Assembly (NCBI GenBank): GCA_031266075.1
Contig: JAISBS010000034.1
Span: 1-47,006 of the forward strand
Length of the DNA: 47,006 nt
Direction of reading: 5' to 3'
Source: Treponema sp.
GTDB taxonomy: Bacteria; Spirochaetota; Spirochaetia; Treponematales; Breznakiellaceae
Shown: positions 23,901 to 33,855 of the stretch, piece by piece
Position numbering within the stretch: the stretch's first letter is position 1
Layout: each line of letters starts with the position of its first letter
Translations under genes and position numbers: made by a program
The notes under the pieces: generated by a model
The model's database searches: none
Told to the model about the DNA's origin: nothing
Seen by the model: the letters and a program-made list of their open reading frames with translations, nothing else

Positions 23901-26900
23901 GGTCGAAAAAGGGTGGAGTGGACAACAATATCTTTGGTGTAATTTTTTCCTTCCGCGTTCCATTGGCCTTCCATCAAAAACATGAAATCCATGCTCTCCC
24001 TGAAACTCCGGTTCGCCGTCGTTACATTTTCCTCAAGACCCTGGATTGCCTGTTCCGCGCTTTTCTGCGCGGTGGCGGCGAGCCGTTTCGCTTCCCGCTC
24101 CGCAAGTTCCGCATTGGCTTCCCGGGCCAAATTTTTCGCCGCCACCTGGGCGCTGCCGGAATTCCAAATGTTCATTCCGCCCACTCCCCGGCGGACATCG
24201 CGGGCGGCGGTATCCGCCATGCCGCTTATTCCGGTATAGGCCGCCGGCAAATTGCGGACCCCGGCGCTTTCCATCAGGCTGTCCAGAATATATCCGGCCT
24301 CTCCTATGTCAGAAGAAAAAACCGATCCCGCCGGGTCCCGTGTGTCCATGGCCCGGGCCATCATTTCCGCATCGGCGCCGATGAGATTCAAAAGCGCCTG
24401 GGACGAAGCCTTTTCCGCCGCCGCCGACGCCCCGGCAAGCCAGGTTTCCTTGTCCGCCAATCCCGCCAGGTATGCGTCTGCCCAGGCTTCGCCTATCCGG
24501 TCATATTCGGCGATAAAATCTTTCACCCACTTATTGTAGGAATCTTTCATTCTTTGGCTTCCCGTCTGCCAGTCTTCCCTGCCCCGTTCCAGTATGAGCC
24601 CCGCGGTTTCCTGCCAGAAACGGTATTTTTCCCTAATGTCTTCCCGCTGCCGGGACCATTCGGCTTCGCGGGCCATGAATTCCGCCTCGTACCGCGTTGC
24701 ATAGGCCCGGGAAATGAGCGTCACATAATCGTTGGCCAGGGCATTGTATTCCGTAAGATAGTCCGATCCGTCAGCCATGGCTCCAGCCAGATCTTCTCTC
24801 AATGTCTCTTCCAGATTTTCAAGATGATTTTTCCGCGCCGCCGCGTTCATTCCAAAAGCGGCTTCAGCGGCATCGGCCAATTCCTGCCGGCCCCCCGAAC
24901 CGTTCATAAACGCTTCAACATATTCATGATAGGCCTTTTCTTTTTTCTCCCGGTCTTTGACATCATCGTTCCACTGGTATTCCAAATCCCGCTTATTGTC
25001 TTCTTTTGTGCTTCGCGTCCATTGGGATAATTTTACCATCGCTTCGGCAACATCCCGGTAGGTTCCGCCAATATCCTCATTCATCATTTCCCAGCACTTT
25101 TTCAACTGTTCCAGTTCTTCAGCCTCAAGGCCGCCCATGGTTAAAAGCGCGGTCTGTATCGTTTCCCAGTTCACCCCGTCGCTGGATTCCGATTCTCCTG
25201 AAAGCAGGCGGATCCGGTCGCAGGATTTTTGATATTTTTCCCGGGTCTGGGAAAGGTTCGACGCATCCGCCGCCACCGAAGTCTGCCACCGCCTGACCAG
25301 GGCCGCCGTATTATTATAGTCCGCCGCGGCCCGGTCTTTTTTAACCTTTGCCTCATCGCGATCCTTAATGTAAATAAATCCAAATGCCCACCAGCGTTTT
25401 ACTTTTTCCTCGTAATATTTATACATTCCTGTCGCACTATTGTATGCTGCTTCTCTTTCAAGCAGCAGAGAAAAATAGGAAAAACCCTGGGCGCTGGACC
25501 CCTGGGCGCCGCAGACATCTTTGAGCGTCAGGATGAGGTAAAATTCCAAATCAGCTTTTTCCGCCGCGCTCATGCTTTCCCACGCGGACTGCTGTTTTTT
25601 TTCAATATCCAAAGCCTCAGGAAGTAATGCGACCATAGACATAAACACAGAGTATAACGAAGCTTCGAAAGAATCCTCCTGGTAACCGGAAGGCGGAAGG
25701 TATAATCCCTTGAGATCTTCATTCCCGCCGTTTGCTTCGATGAGTTTTCTAAGGAGATAATCCCGGGCCAGCCCCCACTGCCTGAATTTTCCGTCGGTTG
25801 AAAAATAGGCAGTCATCCTTTCGCTTAAATCCCCAAGGGCCCGTTCAAACTGCGACAGGGAATATGTTTCCGTCCCTTCCGGGGAGCGGTCGTTAAAAAA
25901 AGATGTCAGATCGCCGATTCCGCCGTCATCAATTGTGGAAAGCGAAAAATCATCGCCATAGTTGAACGCAAGCTTTCCGTCTTTCAGGGCAATCATATCC
26001 CGGGTCTTCCACTGCGCCGGCGTTTCGGGAACCGTGTAATCATCTTCGTATATGACAGGCGCGCCGAAGGCCGCCATATATTTTTGAAGGGCCATGAAGT
26101 GCTCTTCATTATACTGGTACTCTTCTACCAGCGCCTTGTTCAGCATATTCCGGGTTTTCAGGGACAGCATCATCCGGCCAAAACTTTCCCGGTATTCCTG
26201 GTACAGGGATTCGTATTGCTCATTTTCATAGGGACGGCGTTCTTCGGCATTTTCGTACAAACCGGACAGCGCGTCCAAAACAATGTTTGCCTTTTCCAGA
26301 TGGGCGCTGCAATATTCCGGATCGCCGGTTTCGGCCTCAAGATACGCAGTGCTGGCCCATCTCCGTATGGCGTCCTGAATTTCATACAGAAAGCGCCCTT
26401 CTTCCATTTTGGCGTATGCCGTTTTCGTTTCGGTGTATTGATCGTCATAGACCGATCCAAGAGCGGAAAAATTATCCGCCGCCGCCAGATAGCTGGCCGC
26501 CAGGGAATGGACAGACGCTTCCTGGATCGCTATTTTTTCCAGTTCCCGTTCGATTTCATCCCGGAGATCCTTTGATCCATCCACAAAGAAATCATAACTG
26601 CGGCCAAGGCTTGCCATCTCCGCCTGAATTAACGCGGCGTTCAGCGCATACCGCTGCATCGCGTCCGCTTCTATATAATAATTATCCAAAAGAAGATACG
26701 GAGTCCTTTCGAGAATATTTTCATCCCAGGGCTTCTCCTGATCCAGACAGTAGGATTCCGCAATAGACCTGCTTTCCGTATCATCCCACTGGGCCAGCCG
26801 ATCCGAATAGGCGGAAAGAAAATCATTTAAGGTCCCCGAATCCCGGCGGGCTTTCTCACGGGCGTCAAAAAAAACACCTTCATCCCAGGAAGCGGCGATT

Positions 26901-29900
26901 TCAATTTCCGAATCAACTGTCCCGATATAGGCCTGATCCAAATACTGCCGCCAGTGTTTCTGTTCTTCTCCGGCGGCATATTGCCGGGCCAGAATATTTT
27001 GTTCATAGGCTTCGGCTATCCGGTACGAAAATACCAGCGTCTGTTCCGCCTTTCGCAAGGTTTCATACTCGCCTGTGATACGGCGGCTGGTTTCGTTATC
27101 AACAAAGCCGAGGCTCCGGCAATATTCCTGAAATGCGGCGCTCTGCCGCGCAAGTTCCTCGATTTCCGCCAGGATTTCGCCTGAGCGCCGGGGCATTTCC
27201 CGTCCCCCGTAGACCGCCAGGGCCGCCGTATATTGTATAAACGAATTTTTCCAGGACTCAAAGTCGCCTTCCAGTATTTCAGGCGCCTGGGAAAACAGGG
27301 GCTCAAGGTCGCCGAGAAATTCGGCGGCGGTCAGGCTTATGTCTCCGGCTTCACCAAAGAGGCTTGCCGCCGCAACTTCGATTTCAGGCAGCAGGCCCTG
27401 TGTTTCCATCCGGCGTTCGGCAAAAAAACCGCGAAAACTCTCCAGGGTTTCGGTCCATGCTTCCCGTATCCTGAAGGCAGAACGAAAACCGTAAGTTTGA
27501 TACATTTCAAGCAAACCCCGGGCCCGTTCATATTCGTCAAGCTGTTCCGTTAAAAACATTTCGGTCCCCCGGAAAAAACTTCCGCCGGACAAAAACCACT
27601 GAATATACGCATTGTATTCTTCATCAGCCGTAAAAAACCCGTTGTCCGATGCAAGCCGTTCCCGCAGGGCTTTCAGCATATCAAGGCCCTGCTCCGCTCC
27701 GGCGGCATCGGCGATGCAAAAAAATGACAGGATCCGGAGAAGTTCCCCCTCAGGTTCATTCGGCGCGGATTCTTCATGCAAAAAGAATTCAAGCCCCCGT
27801 ATTTCAAGGGCGATTCGCGCCTTCAGCAGTTCCAGGCTGCTTTTCTCCTCGCCGCTTATCAGCCGCCGGAGCAGCCCCTCTTCACGGAAGGCCGCCAGTT
27901 CTTCCGCCGGGGGCCCATTGTCTTCCGTTCCGAAATACCAGTCCGCTCCGGATTCCGCGGCAAAGAGCCTGATCCCCGCAACGCGGATTTCAAACTCCCG
28001 CTCCGCCGCGGCTTTGGCCGCCGTCAGGCAGCGTCTAATCATCCCGTCATAGCTGTTTTTTATGAGGCTGATTTTTTCCTGATTCGCTTCAGCGCTGCCG
28101 GCCTCTTCAGCTATGGCCCGGTCCCGGTCCGCCAGCAAAAGAAGAATTTCCTGATAATACGGATCGTCCTCTTCCAGGCCGAAGTCGCCGAGGGAAGCGG
28201 GAAGTTTTTCACCGGCGGCCAGGTTTATGATCTTTTCCGCCCGGGCCTTGAGTTCCGCCAGGGTCTTTTCCCCGCCGCCGTCTCCCGCTGTCAGCCGTTT
28301 GAGTATTTCTCCGGTTTCTTCCCAGGCCTGGGCCCATTCAAGTTCCAGCGCCCGTTCAAAATACCGGGCCCGGACTCCGCCGGGCCGCTCGTCATCCAGC
28401 AGGCTGTTTTCAACAAGCAGTTTTTGATAATTCACCCGAATTTCGTCCAGTACATAATCGCTGCGTCCCACCGCGTACACGGCCATAAGGGACGCGTATT
28501 GCTGGTTGAGTTTATTCAATTCCTGTTCCGCCGCCTTTAATTCGGCGGCGGCGGCGTTTAATCCGGCTTCCGCATTCAGAACCTCGTTTCCCGCAGCGCT
28601 CAATTTTTCATGTTCCGCTTCGTACCGGGCGACCGCCCCGTCATAGGCGGATTTCGCCTCCTCCCACATCCGGACTCCTTCGCCATCGGTCATTCTTCCG
28701 GCCCCCAGTTCTTCCGCATAGGCTGCCACCGATTTTGCGATGATCACCCGTTTTTCCCAATAGGCAGCCGCGGCTTTCGCCCGGATCAGTTCTATCTGAT
28801 ATTCGTCAAGGTTAAAGTCTTCGCTGGACACATCGTCCGCCAGTATATCGGCCAGGGCCCCGGCCCCCATAACAAGATTAAATTCGTTTATCAGTTTTTC
28901 CCGGGCATCCCGGGCCTTTTCCATATTTGCCTCGTACAGGCTAAACCACCGGTTGATTTCCAAAAATACGCCATAGGATTCGCCAAAGGAGATGCCCTTT
29001 GTTTTCAATGTTTCCACAAGGTCCGACCGTTTTTTTTCGTCCGCCTTTCCGTTCAGGACATCCGTAATTCCACTCCAGATCGCCCGGTCAAAGAAAACGC
29101 TATTAAAGAAATTACTATCATTATACTTTTGTTCATAGGCCGACTGCGCCTTTCTCCAGAATGAAAACATTTCGGCTTCAAGCCAGGTTTTGAATTCATC
29201 CCCGGTAATGGCGGGAACCGTCTGGGTCGTATATTTTTCCACCCAATAGGAAATATTTTCCCTGGCAGCGGAAACAACGGAGCTGCTGGTGATATACATA
29301 TCGACCCAGGCCCGGGCCCGGGCGGTTCCCGCGTCTGTCCGCAGGCGGGCGTCCTGTTCAAACTCAATCTTCGCTTCGCTGATCGACTTTTCCAGTGTGG
29401 CGGAGGCGTTTTTAAAAAGTGTTTCCCCGGATTCAAACAGAGCTCTGGCCTGCTGCTCCCAGTCCAGCCGGGCATTTTCAAACCGGGTAAAGGCGAGGGC
29501 CCAGGCTTCCTCCCCCTGGCTGAAGGCGCTGCCTGTTTCCTGTTCCCACTCAAGGCGGCGGATAAAGAACCGTTCTTCCGCATCCTGCCAGGCTTTAAGG
29601 CCCCGGTCGAACTGCTCCCGGTAGGCTTCAAGCCAGTCGCTGCCTGCCAGATTCAGATCGCCGGTTCCCGCGGCGGCGGCTTCTATTCTGCCCGCCAGAG
29701 ACGCAATGCCTTCGGCGCAGATCAATTCGGCTTCACCAATAAGCCGGGCCGTCGTTTCCGCGGCGGCCTCATCTTCGGTTTTTTTCCGCAGGCTCCACAC
29801 ATCGCCGGTCCGGCGGGCAGTCAGGAGCCGTTCTTCCCGGGCCGCCAGATTTTCAAATTCCTTTGTGAGATTAAAAAACGCCTGTTGATGGGCCGCCTGG

Positions 29901-30529
29901 AGTTTTTTTTCAAATCCGTCCCGGCGCTCTTCGTCCACGGAAGCCAGCAATTCGGGGAACCAGTTGATAATACCAGTTTCCAGGGCTTCTTCCTTTTCCC
30001 GGATGCCGCCAAGAACATCCTGCCGCCAAAGGCCGCGGTCATATTCAAAGTCCTGGCCGTCCTGGGGCCGAATCACCAGCGGATCGCCTGATAGATCATC
30101 GTAAAGAATATTTCCCTCTTCATCACGGTGATACGTATATTGAATATGGGCTTTTCCAATCAAGTCTGAAACTTCTTCCGCCGCAATTGCGGCGGCGGCG
30201 CCAAAGAAGCGCGAGTAGAGCCACTGGGTGTAACGGTTTTCCAGTTCTTCCTCGCTCCATTGACGAAGCGTTTCCCGGGCTTCTTCGGCCAGCAGCGGAT
30301 CGGCATAGAGATCGGGGCCGACAAGCTCCCAGGCGCTGAACACGGCGGCAATCCCCCGCCGGGCTTCGGCCATCCATGATTCCGGGCCAGGGCTCCGGTC
30401 TGCCCTGCTGAAATGATAGTCAAGGATGGAGACATCAAAACCTTTAATATCCGGTTTGATTTCCGCAAATCCCCATCCGGGGAACAGGAAAAGGCAGATA
30501 AGCAGCGAAGCGATGATTTTTTTAGTCAT
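20966..30529 (-). CDS. giant secreted coiled-coil protein, polymorphic-toxin-like (3187 residues)
   Basis: The frame is open from 30649, but the ATG at 30529 gives a classic signal peptide (MTKKIIASLLICLFLFPGWG, cleavage probably after FA) and follows GAGGG at 7-nt spacing. Residues about 30-2250 are almost entirely charged helix/coiled coil rich in Glu, Ala, Trp and Tyr. A glycine/alanine-rich hydrophobic segment follows (about 2390-2545), like the pre-toxin or pore-like linkers of large secreted toxins. A conserved-looking block FSHESYRDGI has its His at about 2748. The C-terminal domain has His3118-x9-Cys3128 in YHATTYGTSDSCLV. The overall plan resembles the very long proteins described from Leptospira (TIGR04388-like, hedged). 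It follows the RND pump gene after 32 nt. Function unknown; secretion is well supported. Confidence 0.75.
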   Translation of the reverse strand: MTKKIIASLLICLFLFPGWGFAEIKPDIKGFDVSILDYHFSRADRSPGPESWMAEARRGIAAVFSAWELVGPDLYADPLLAEEARETLRQWSEEELENRYTQWLYSRFFGAAAAIAAEEVSDLIGKAHIQYTYHRDEEGNILYDDLSGDPLVIRPQDGQDFEYDRGLWRQDVLGGIREKEEALETGIINWFPELLASVDEERRDGFEKKLQAAHQQAFFNLTKEFENLAAREERLLTARRTGDVWSLRKKTEDEAAAETTARLIGEAELICAEGIASLAGRIEAAAAGTGDLNLAGSDWLEAYREQFDRGLKAWQDAEERFFIRRLEWEQETGSAFSQGEEAWALAFTRFENARLDWEQQARALFESGETLFKNASATLEKSISEAKIEFEQDARLRTDAGTARARAWVDMYITSSSVVSAARENISYWVEKYTTQTVPAITGDEFKTWLEAEMFSFWRKAQSAYEQKYNDSNFFNSVFFDRAIWSGITDVLNGKADEKKRSDLVETLKTKGISFGESYGVFLEINRWFSLYEANMEKARDAREKLINEFNLVMGAGALADILADDVSSEDFNLDEYQIELIRAKAAAAYWEKRVIIAKSVAAYAEELGAGRMTDGEGVRMWEEAKSAYDGAVARYEAEHEKLSAAGNEVLNAEAGLNAAAAELKAAEQELNKLNQQYASLMAVYAVGRSDYVLDEIRVNYQKLLVENSLLDDERPGGVRARYFERALELEWAQAWEETGEILKRLTAGDGGGEKTLAELKARAEKIINLAAGEKLPASLGDFGLEEDDPYYQEILLLLADRDRAIAEEAGSAEANQEKISLIKNSYDGMIRRCLTAAKAAAEREFEIRVAGIRLFAAESGADWYFGTEDNGPPAEELAAFREEGLLRRLISGEEKSSLELLKARIALEIRGLEFFLHEESAPNEPEGELLRILSFFCIADAAGAEQGLDMLKALRERLASDNGFFTADEEYNAYIQWFLSGGSFFRGTEMFLTEQLDEYERARGLLEMYQTYGFRSAFRIREAWTETLESFRGFFAERRMETQGLLPEIEVAAASLFGEAGDISLTAAEFLGDLEPLFSQAPEILEGDFESWKNSFIQYTAALAVYGGREMPRRSGEILAEIEELARQSAAFQEYCRSLGFVDNETSRRITGEYETLRKAEQTLVFSYRIAEAYEQNILARQYAAGEEQKHWRQYLDQAYIGTVDSEIEIAASWDEGVFFDAREKARRDSGTLNDFLSAYSDRLAQWDDTESRSIAESYCLDQEKPWDENILERTPYLLLDNYYIEADAMQRYALNAALIQAEMASLGRSYDFFVDGSKDLRDEIERELEKIAIQEASVHSLAASYLAAADNFSALGSVYDDQYTETKTAYAKMEEGRFLYEIQDAIRRWASTAYLEAETGDPEYCSAHLEKANIVLDALSGLYENAEERRPYENEQYESLYQEYRESFGRMMLSLKTRNMLNKALVEEYQYNEEHFMALQKYMAAFGAPVIYEDDYTVPETPAQWKTRDMIALKDGKLAFNYGDDFSLSTIDDGGIGDLTSFFNDRSPEGTETYSLSQFERALGDLSERMTAYFSTDGKFRQWGLARDYLLRKLIEANGGNEDLKGLYLPPSGYQEDSFEASLYSVFMSMVALLPEALDIEKKQQSAWESMSAAEKADLEFYLILTLKDVCGAQGSSAQGFSYFSLLLEREAAYNSATGMYKYYEEKVKRWWAFGFIYIKDRDEAKVKKDRAAADYNNTAALVRRWQTSVAADASNLSQTREKYQKSCDRIRLLSGESESSDGVNWETIQTALLTMGGLEAEELEQLKKCWEMMNEDIGGTYRDVAEAMVKLSQWTRSTKEDNKRDLEYQWNDDVKDREKKEKAYHEYVEAFMNGSGGRQELADAAEAAFGMNAAARKNHLENLEETLREDLAGAMADGSDYLTEYNALANDYVTLISRAYATRYEAEFMAREAEWSRQREDIREKYRFWQETAGLILERGREDWQTGSQRMKDSYNKWVKDFIAEYDRIGEAWADAYLAGLADKETWLAGASAAAEKASSQALLNLIGADAEMMARAMDTRDPAGSVFSSDIGEAGYILDSLMESAGVRNLPAAYTGISGMADTAARDVRRGVGGMNIWNSGSAQVAAKNLAREANAELAEREAKRLAATAQKSAEQAIQGLEENVTTANRSFRESMDFMFLMEGQWNAEGKNYTKDIVVHSTLFRPVITDRTTVRGYEDYKLEPVEIKTNLSEGYLAGLDAFAIQGLIGNMQKEVKTAAEKIFGADGEKSTIIKAKGLDGIDIVFDPENHMSMKIVERWIDLKDREQSPGKFGAHVGYGPAQRENITKFTRGNFFYDEGAGELGRLLAEFIFWQATDAVGMDKVASAAWDKPMWDSRDSFFEAPSIRTITDVGLQVVGGIVSLVTLPVTGGASVVAMMGLMTAISVSDDLLFNTLDVAGGYKTWDEAGFEFGKALVISAASNALGGAFNGLGGISGGFFAKGAGLAGMMAEKAGNAFGGLMVKTAMKGLEIGLTTTITSALNGVTYSNKDGWGYSEKVFSQGMDGLPSAVFSGMANTFTGGLMNIGLEGFTDVLHETGTRLSGLVGGLAGEGVKYAMGGDFTLNLFNFGLISQGKINSGFLELHLGQDGARMNFGTGGADVSLGTLVSAAKGLEAWAVNFELLTSGEDAARKYASQMRTLYSGTEVNRAEYEAILTGRTKVVEDRNAEETQSKLNEESGVKTIFLGQNALSDASRFGLNVYFSHESYRDGINNGKELQEIERDNAVAGHIDTTRQLVATYGTGSIGSGMLMEALVYTCAGKQGNTGVQRAILDAYDTSADFWLVKLDGMIAGTPGDPRIWREVLNDDGTVTKELVPGSAEQGSQAASLVSLLGEDRVIKRLGFSDPMSIDNYDGQTLKDVFGWSDEQLKKNQRAGITLSANSEQRAKLLGEALLKNNGYTWDGTSNTWEGSSLNIADVPFYGNVGIVKENGAYLPFTITSSIYRAEDAYKLFAYDSTANTWNPNEDYRDNTKAYFYHRNLITGETQAYQFEGPLNFVDNADGDNFGANQAYNHPKLGTIQGATVAAGSMNIRLGTSGTYGEVLLFTDFTDLKGERFGGNGMRDGIFNDPRTLYHATTYGTSDSCLVSFDVKNALKGNYFFNTNMNHLKNIFDLYPGYEIKTTLVDWNKRATPGGGSRAKGYKE

Positions 30530-30561
30530 AAGAGGACCCTCGAAAATTTTTTCACCTCCGC

Positions 30562-33500
30562 TCAAGCAGAATGTTTTTCTGAAAGAAAAAATCTTAAAAA
30601 TAATTTCGGGCGTTTTACCGCCAATGAAGGAATGATGCACAGTGAACAAAAACAGGAAGCCCCCACGCCAAGGGCGCTTACCAGCGACAGCGTTCTTACC
30701 AGAGTGTTCGCCCCTTCCCGGAGCAGCAAAAAAGGCAGCGCGCCGGCAATAGTGGTTCCTCCGGTGGCGAGAAGGAGGGGAAGAATTTTTCTCAAGCCCC
30801 GGTAAAGGGCGAAACTCCCGGCCCGATCCCCTACCCCGCCCTTGTACGGTTTGATTTCCCCGCCGCGGAAATCCAGATAGCGGTCAAGACCCCCGGCGCT
30901 CAACACCGAGGCGTTGATCGCCATGCCGCTTACCGCCACAAACGCACAGGCTGCGGCGGGGCTGAGGGGCGCGCCGCTCAGGGCGATACAGAGGGCGGGA
31001 AAAGCCAATGCGGGGGGAACCGCGGCCAGATGAGCCAGGGGAAGGGTGAACGATTCATGAACCAGGGCAATGACCATGTAGCAAAAAAGCAGGGCCAGCA
31101 GGAAGTAAAACGCCGTGCCGGAAAGGGCTTCCGCCCGGCGAATTTCTTCCGGATCAAATTCGATTGTGTATCCCGGCGGCAGATCAACCGCTCCCAAAAG
31201 ATTCGCCAGTTCATTCCGGACCCGCCGGGGATCCATGACTTTGGTTCTGACGGAAAAAGAAGCGGTTCTGCGGCGATCTTCCCGGCGGATGCTTGCGGGT
31301 TCCCGGCTCTCCTGAATTTCCACCAGCGAGTCCAGTCTTATGGAAGTCCCGGCCCCGCCACCGCCGGCTGCATCCGCAGTTCCCGGTCCCCGGTGGATGA
31401 GGATTCCCAACGCCGCTTCCCGCGAAGGAACCGCGGGGCCTGTTCCCCGGATCCGCACATCGGTTTCTCCCCGGGGGCCAATCCGCTTGTAGGCCACCGG
31501 CCCGTATACGCCCCACCGGACGGTTCCGGCGGCGGCGGAAAAAGCAACCCCCGATTCGGACAGGCGTTCCCGGCTGGGGAGCAGGGTAAGCCGTCCGCTG
31601 CCATCCTTGAAATTCAAAACCGCTTCCTTGACCAGAACATGGCCGGTGCAAAGGGCGGCGGCCCGGGCCGCCAATTCCCGGCATTGTCCGTCATCATCGC
31701 CCCGGATTTTTATTTCCCAGTTCCGCTCGCCGGCGCTTGATTCGGGGAAAAAAACAAAGCCGCCGGGAATGGAGCGGGATCGCGCCAGCCGCCGGATTTC
31801 GGCGGCGGTGGTTTTTGCGGGATCAAAAGAAACAAGCGCCGAACCTGAAGCCACCCGGGCGCTGGTCTGAATGTTTTTTATTCCCGGTCCCGGCAGCAAT
31901 TCCTCCGTATAGGCGCTCAGGAGACGATCCGTTTCTTCCGCCAAAAGGCCGCCCTCAAATTCCACCTGGGCAAACACTGAATCTTCCGAAGCTGTTTCCC
32001 CGCCGTCGACCCCGTTGATCGCCAGGGCGCATATTCCGGCGGCGGAAAAAAGAAGGGCCGCCCCAAGAACCACCTCTGGCCGCCTGATGCACAGCCGGAG
32101 ATCCGCGGCAAGAAACCGGCAGCCCAGGCGGTTTATCCGCCGGGCCAGAAAATGGAAAAACCGGAGCGGGACACACAAGGCCGCGGAAAGCGCCGCGCCG
32201 CCCGGAAAATTCCGCAGGCCTGCGGACACCGGCATGGCGGCGGACAAGGTTCCGGGTTTCAGGGCCCAGAGACAGAGGGGCGGCGTCAGGGTAAGGCTCA
32301 GGACAAGAGCCGTTATGTTTACCACCGCAATAGCCCAGGCCATAACGGTAACGCCGCCCGCCAGTCCTTCAACGGCGCCTAGCGGAAGAAGGCTGGCCGC
32401 AGTGGTGGCAGCCCCGGCAATCAGCGGCGCCCGGAGCCGGGCCAGGGCCGCCCGGGCCTCGTCAAAGGTTCGGCACGATCTGAGGCCGGCGGCGCAGAGA
32501 ATTGCGGCGTCCACTGCCGCGCCCAGACCGGCGGCAAGCCCCCCCAACACGGAACGATCCGGCGGAAAGCCCAAAAGAGCAAGCAGGGCCGCCGAGACGA
32601 GGCAAATGCCGGGAACGGTCAGGGCACAAACCAGCCCCACGGAAATTCCGGACGCGGCCCCGCCGGTGGAACCGGAGTTTCGCCGTTTTCCCCGGCCCAG
32701 GAGAAAGGCCGTCAGGGAAACTGCAAGAGAACCTTCCAGGGCGGCGGAGAGCAGAGACCGGTAGGCGGCGGTTTCTTCAGCCCCCCGATCGGAAAGGATC
32801 ACCAGTTTCAGGGGCTGGCCCGCGGGGTCCGCAAATCCCGCTTCATCCAGCGCCGTTTTTATCCGGCGGGACAGCTTCCCCGGATCCGCCCCGGCGCTTC
32901 CCATGACCGAAATCACCGCCGTTTTTTTTCCGTTCAACCGGGAAAGGACATCCGGCTCCCGTTCCTGCTCATGGACAAAGGCGATCTCGCCGAGCCGCAC
33001 CACCCTGCCCTTCCCTAGAGGTATGAACGCTTCGGCCAGGGCCGCCGCTTCCGCGGACCCGGAATTTTCCCCGGAGGAAATTTTTTCCACCCGATCGCCG
33101 CCGTAACGCCCGTCCACCGTAAGGAGAATTTCCCGTCCGTCCCGCGTTATGGCGCCGCCGGGAAACAGGCCGTCGGCACTTCCCATGGCGGCGGCAACTG
33201 TTTCCGGCCCGATCCCCAGCGCCGCAGCCCTGTCCGGCTGCAAGGCAATCTGTATCTCTTTAAGACCCGCGCCGTAGATCTCCACCTCCCCGGCATCTTC
33301 AAGTCCTTCCAGTTTTGGCTTCAACGTCCGTTCCAGGAAAAACGCCAGAGCCTCCCCGGCGTATGCGCCGCGATCTTCGGAGCCTCCAAGATCCGCCGGT
33401 TCCGGCGGCAGCACCGCGGCGGACCAGAGCGGTATCCGGGAATTGTCGGAACTGAGAATCTCCGGCCTCTGGGCGGAAGCGGGCAATCCCTCGTATACAC

Positions 33501-33855
33501 CCTGGGCCGCTTCCCGGACCGCTTCGTACTGCCCCGCTTTTTTCCGGTCAAAACGCACAAAGGCCCGAACCCGGCCATTTTCGCTGGCGCTTACCACGCT
33601 CCGCACTCCCGGAATCGCGGCCAGGGCGTCCTCCAGGGGAATTGCGGCGTTTCGTTCCATCTCCCGGACATCGATCCCGTAATGCCGCAGCGTTACGGTA
33701 TAGGAAGCTTCCCGGCTGCGGCTCCGGGATTCTCCCGGCGAGGCAATAATAAAAACCGACAGGGCGCAGATGCCCAGGCAAATGCAGAGGCTTGCCTTTT
33801 TTCTGCCCAGCCAGGAAGATCGGCGGGAATTGTCCCGGTTTACCGGACTATTCAT
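30562..33855 (-). CDS. RND-family transporter, second subunit (AcrB/CusA-like)
   Basis: A 1097-residue inner-membrane protein with RND architecture: an N-terminal membrane helix (after a long basic N-terminus), a periplasmic porter domain, a central membrane bundle, a second periplasmic domain and a C-terminal bundle. The proton-relay region of TM4 reads GAAVDAAIL with a single Asp (D449). The TM10 position normally Lys/Asn is Asn981 in GMAINASVL. The soluble part is diverged from textbook AcrB. Its start overlaps the stop of the first RND gene by 8 nt. Two adjacent, different RND genes suggest a heteromeric pump (as in MdtBC) with the TolC-like and adaptor genes upstream. Substrate unknown. 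Confidence 0.88.
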   Translation of the reverse strand: MNSPVNRDNSRRSSWLGRKKASLCICLGICALSVFIIASPGESRSRSREASYTVTLRHYGIDVREMERNAAIPLEDALAAIPGVRSVVSASENGRVRAFVRFDRKKAGQYEAVREAAQGVYEGLPASAQRPEILSSDNSRIPLWSAAVLPPEPADLGGSEDRGAYAGEALAFFLERTLKPKLEGLEDAGEVEIYGAGLKEIQIALQPDRAAALGIGPETVAAAMGSADGLFPGGAITRDGREILLTVDGRYGGDRVEKISSGENSGSAEAAALAEAFIPLGKGRVVRLGEIAFVHEQEREPDVLSRLNGKKTAVISVMGSAGADPGKLSRRIKTALDEAGFADPAGQPLKLVILSDRGAEETAAYRSLLSAALEGSLAVSLTAFLLGRGKRRNSGSTGGAASGISVGLVCALTVPGICLVSAALLALLGFPPDRSVLGGLAAGLGAAVDAAILCAAGLRSCRTFDEARAALARLRAPLIAGAATTAASLLPLGAVEGLAGGVTVMAWAIAVVNITALVLSLTLTPPLCLWALKPGTLSAAMPVSAGLRNFPGGAALSAALCVPLRFFHFLARRINRLGCRFLAADLRLCIRRPEVVLGAALLFSAAGICALAINGVDGGETASEDSVFAQVEFEGGLLAEETDRLLSAYTEELLPGPGIKNIQTSARVASGSALVSFDPAKTTAAEIRRLARSRSIPGGFVFFPESSAGERNWEIKIRGDDDGQCRELAARAAALCTGHVLVKEAVLNFKDGSGRLTLLPSRERLSESGVAFSAAAGTVRWGVYGPVAYKRIGPRGETDVRIRGTGPAVPSREAALGILIHRGPGTADAAGGGGAGTSIRLDSLVEIQESREPASIRREDRRRTASFSVRTKVMDPRRVRNELANLLGAVDLPPGYTIEFDPEEIRRAEALSGTAFYFLLALLFCYMVIALVHESFTLPLAHLAAVPPALAFPALCIALSGAPLSPAAACAFVAVSGMAINASVLSAGGLDRYLDFRGGEIKPYKGGVGDRAGSFALYRGLRKILPLLLATGGTTIAGALPFLLLREGANTLVRTLSLVSALGVGASCFCSLCIIPSLAVKRPKLFLRFFLSEKHSA

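Noticed and set aside
30530-30561. Rare ATT start for the giant protein behind a perfect GGAGGTGA (30552-30559)
   Set aside because: The ATT is in frame, but the ATG at 30529 has its own GAGGG at 7-nt spacing and begins the signal peptide exactly.
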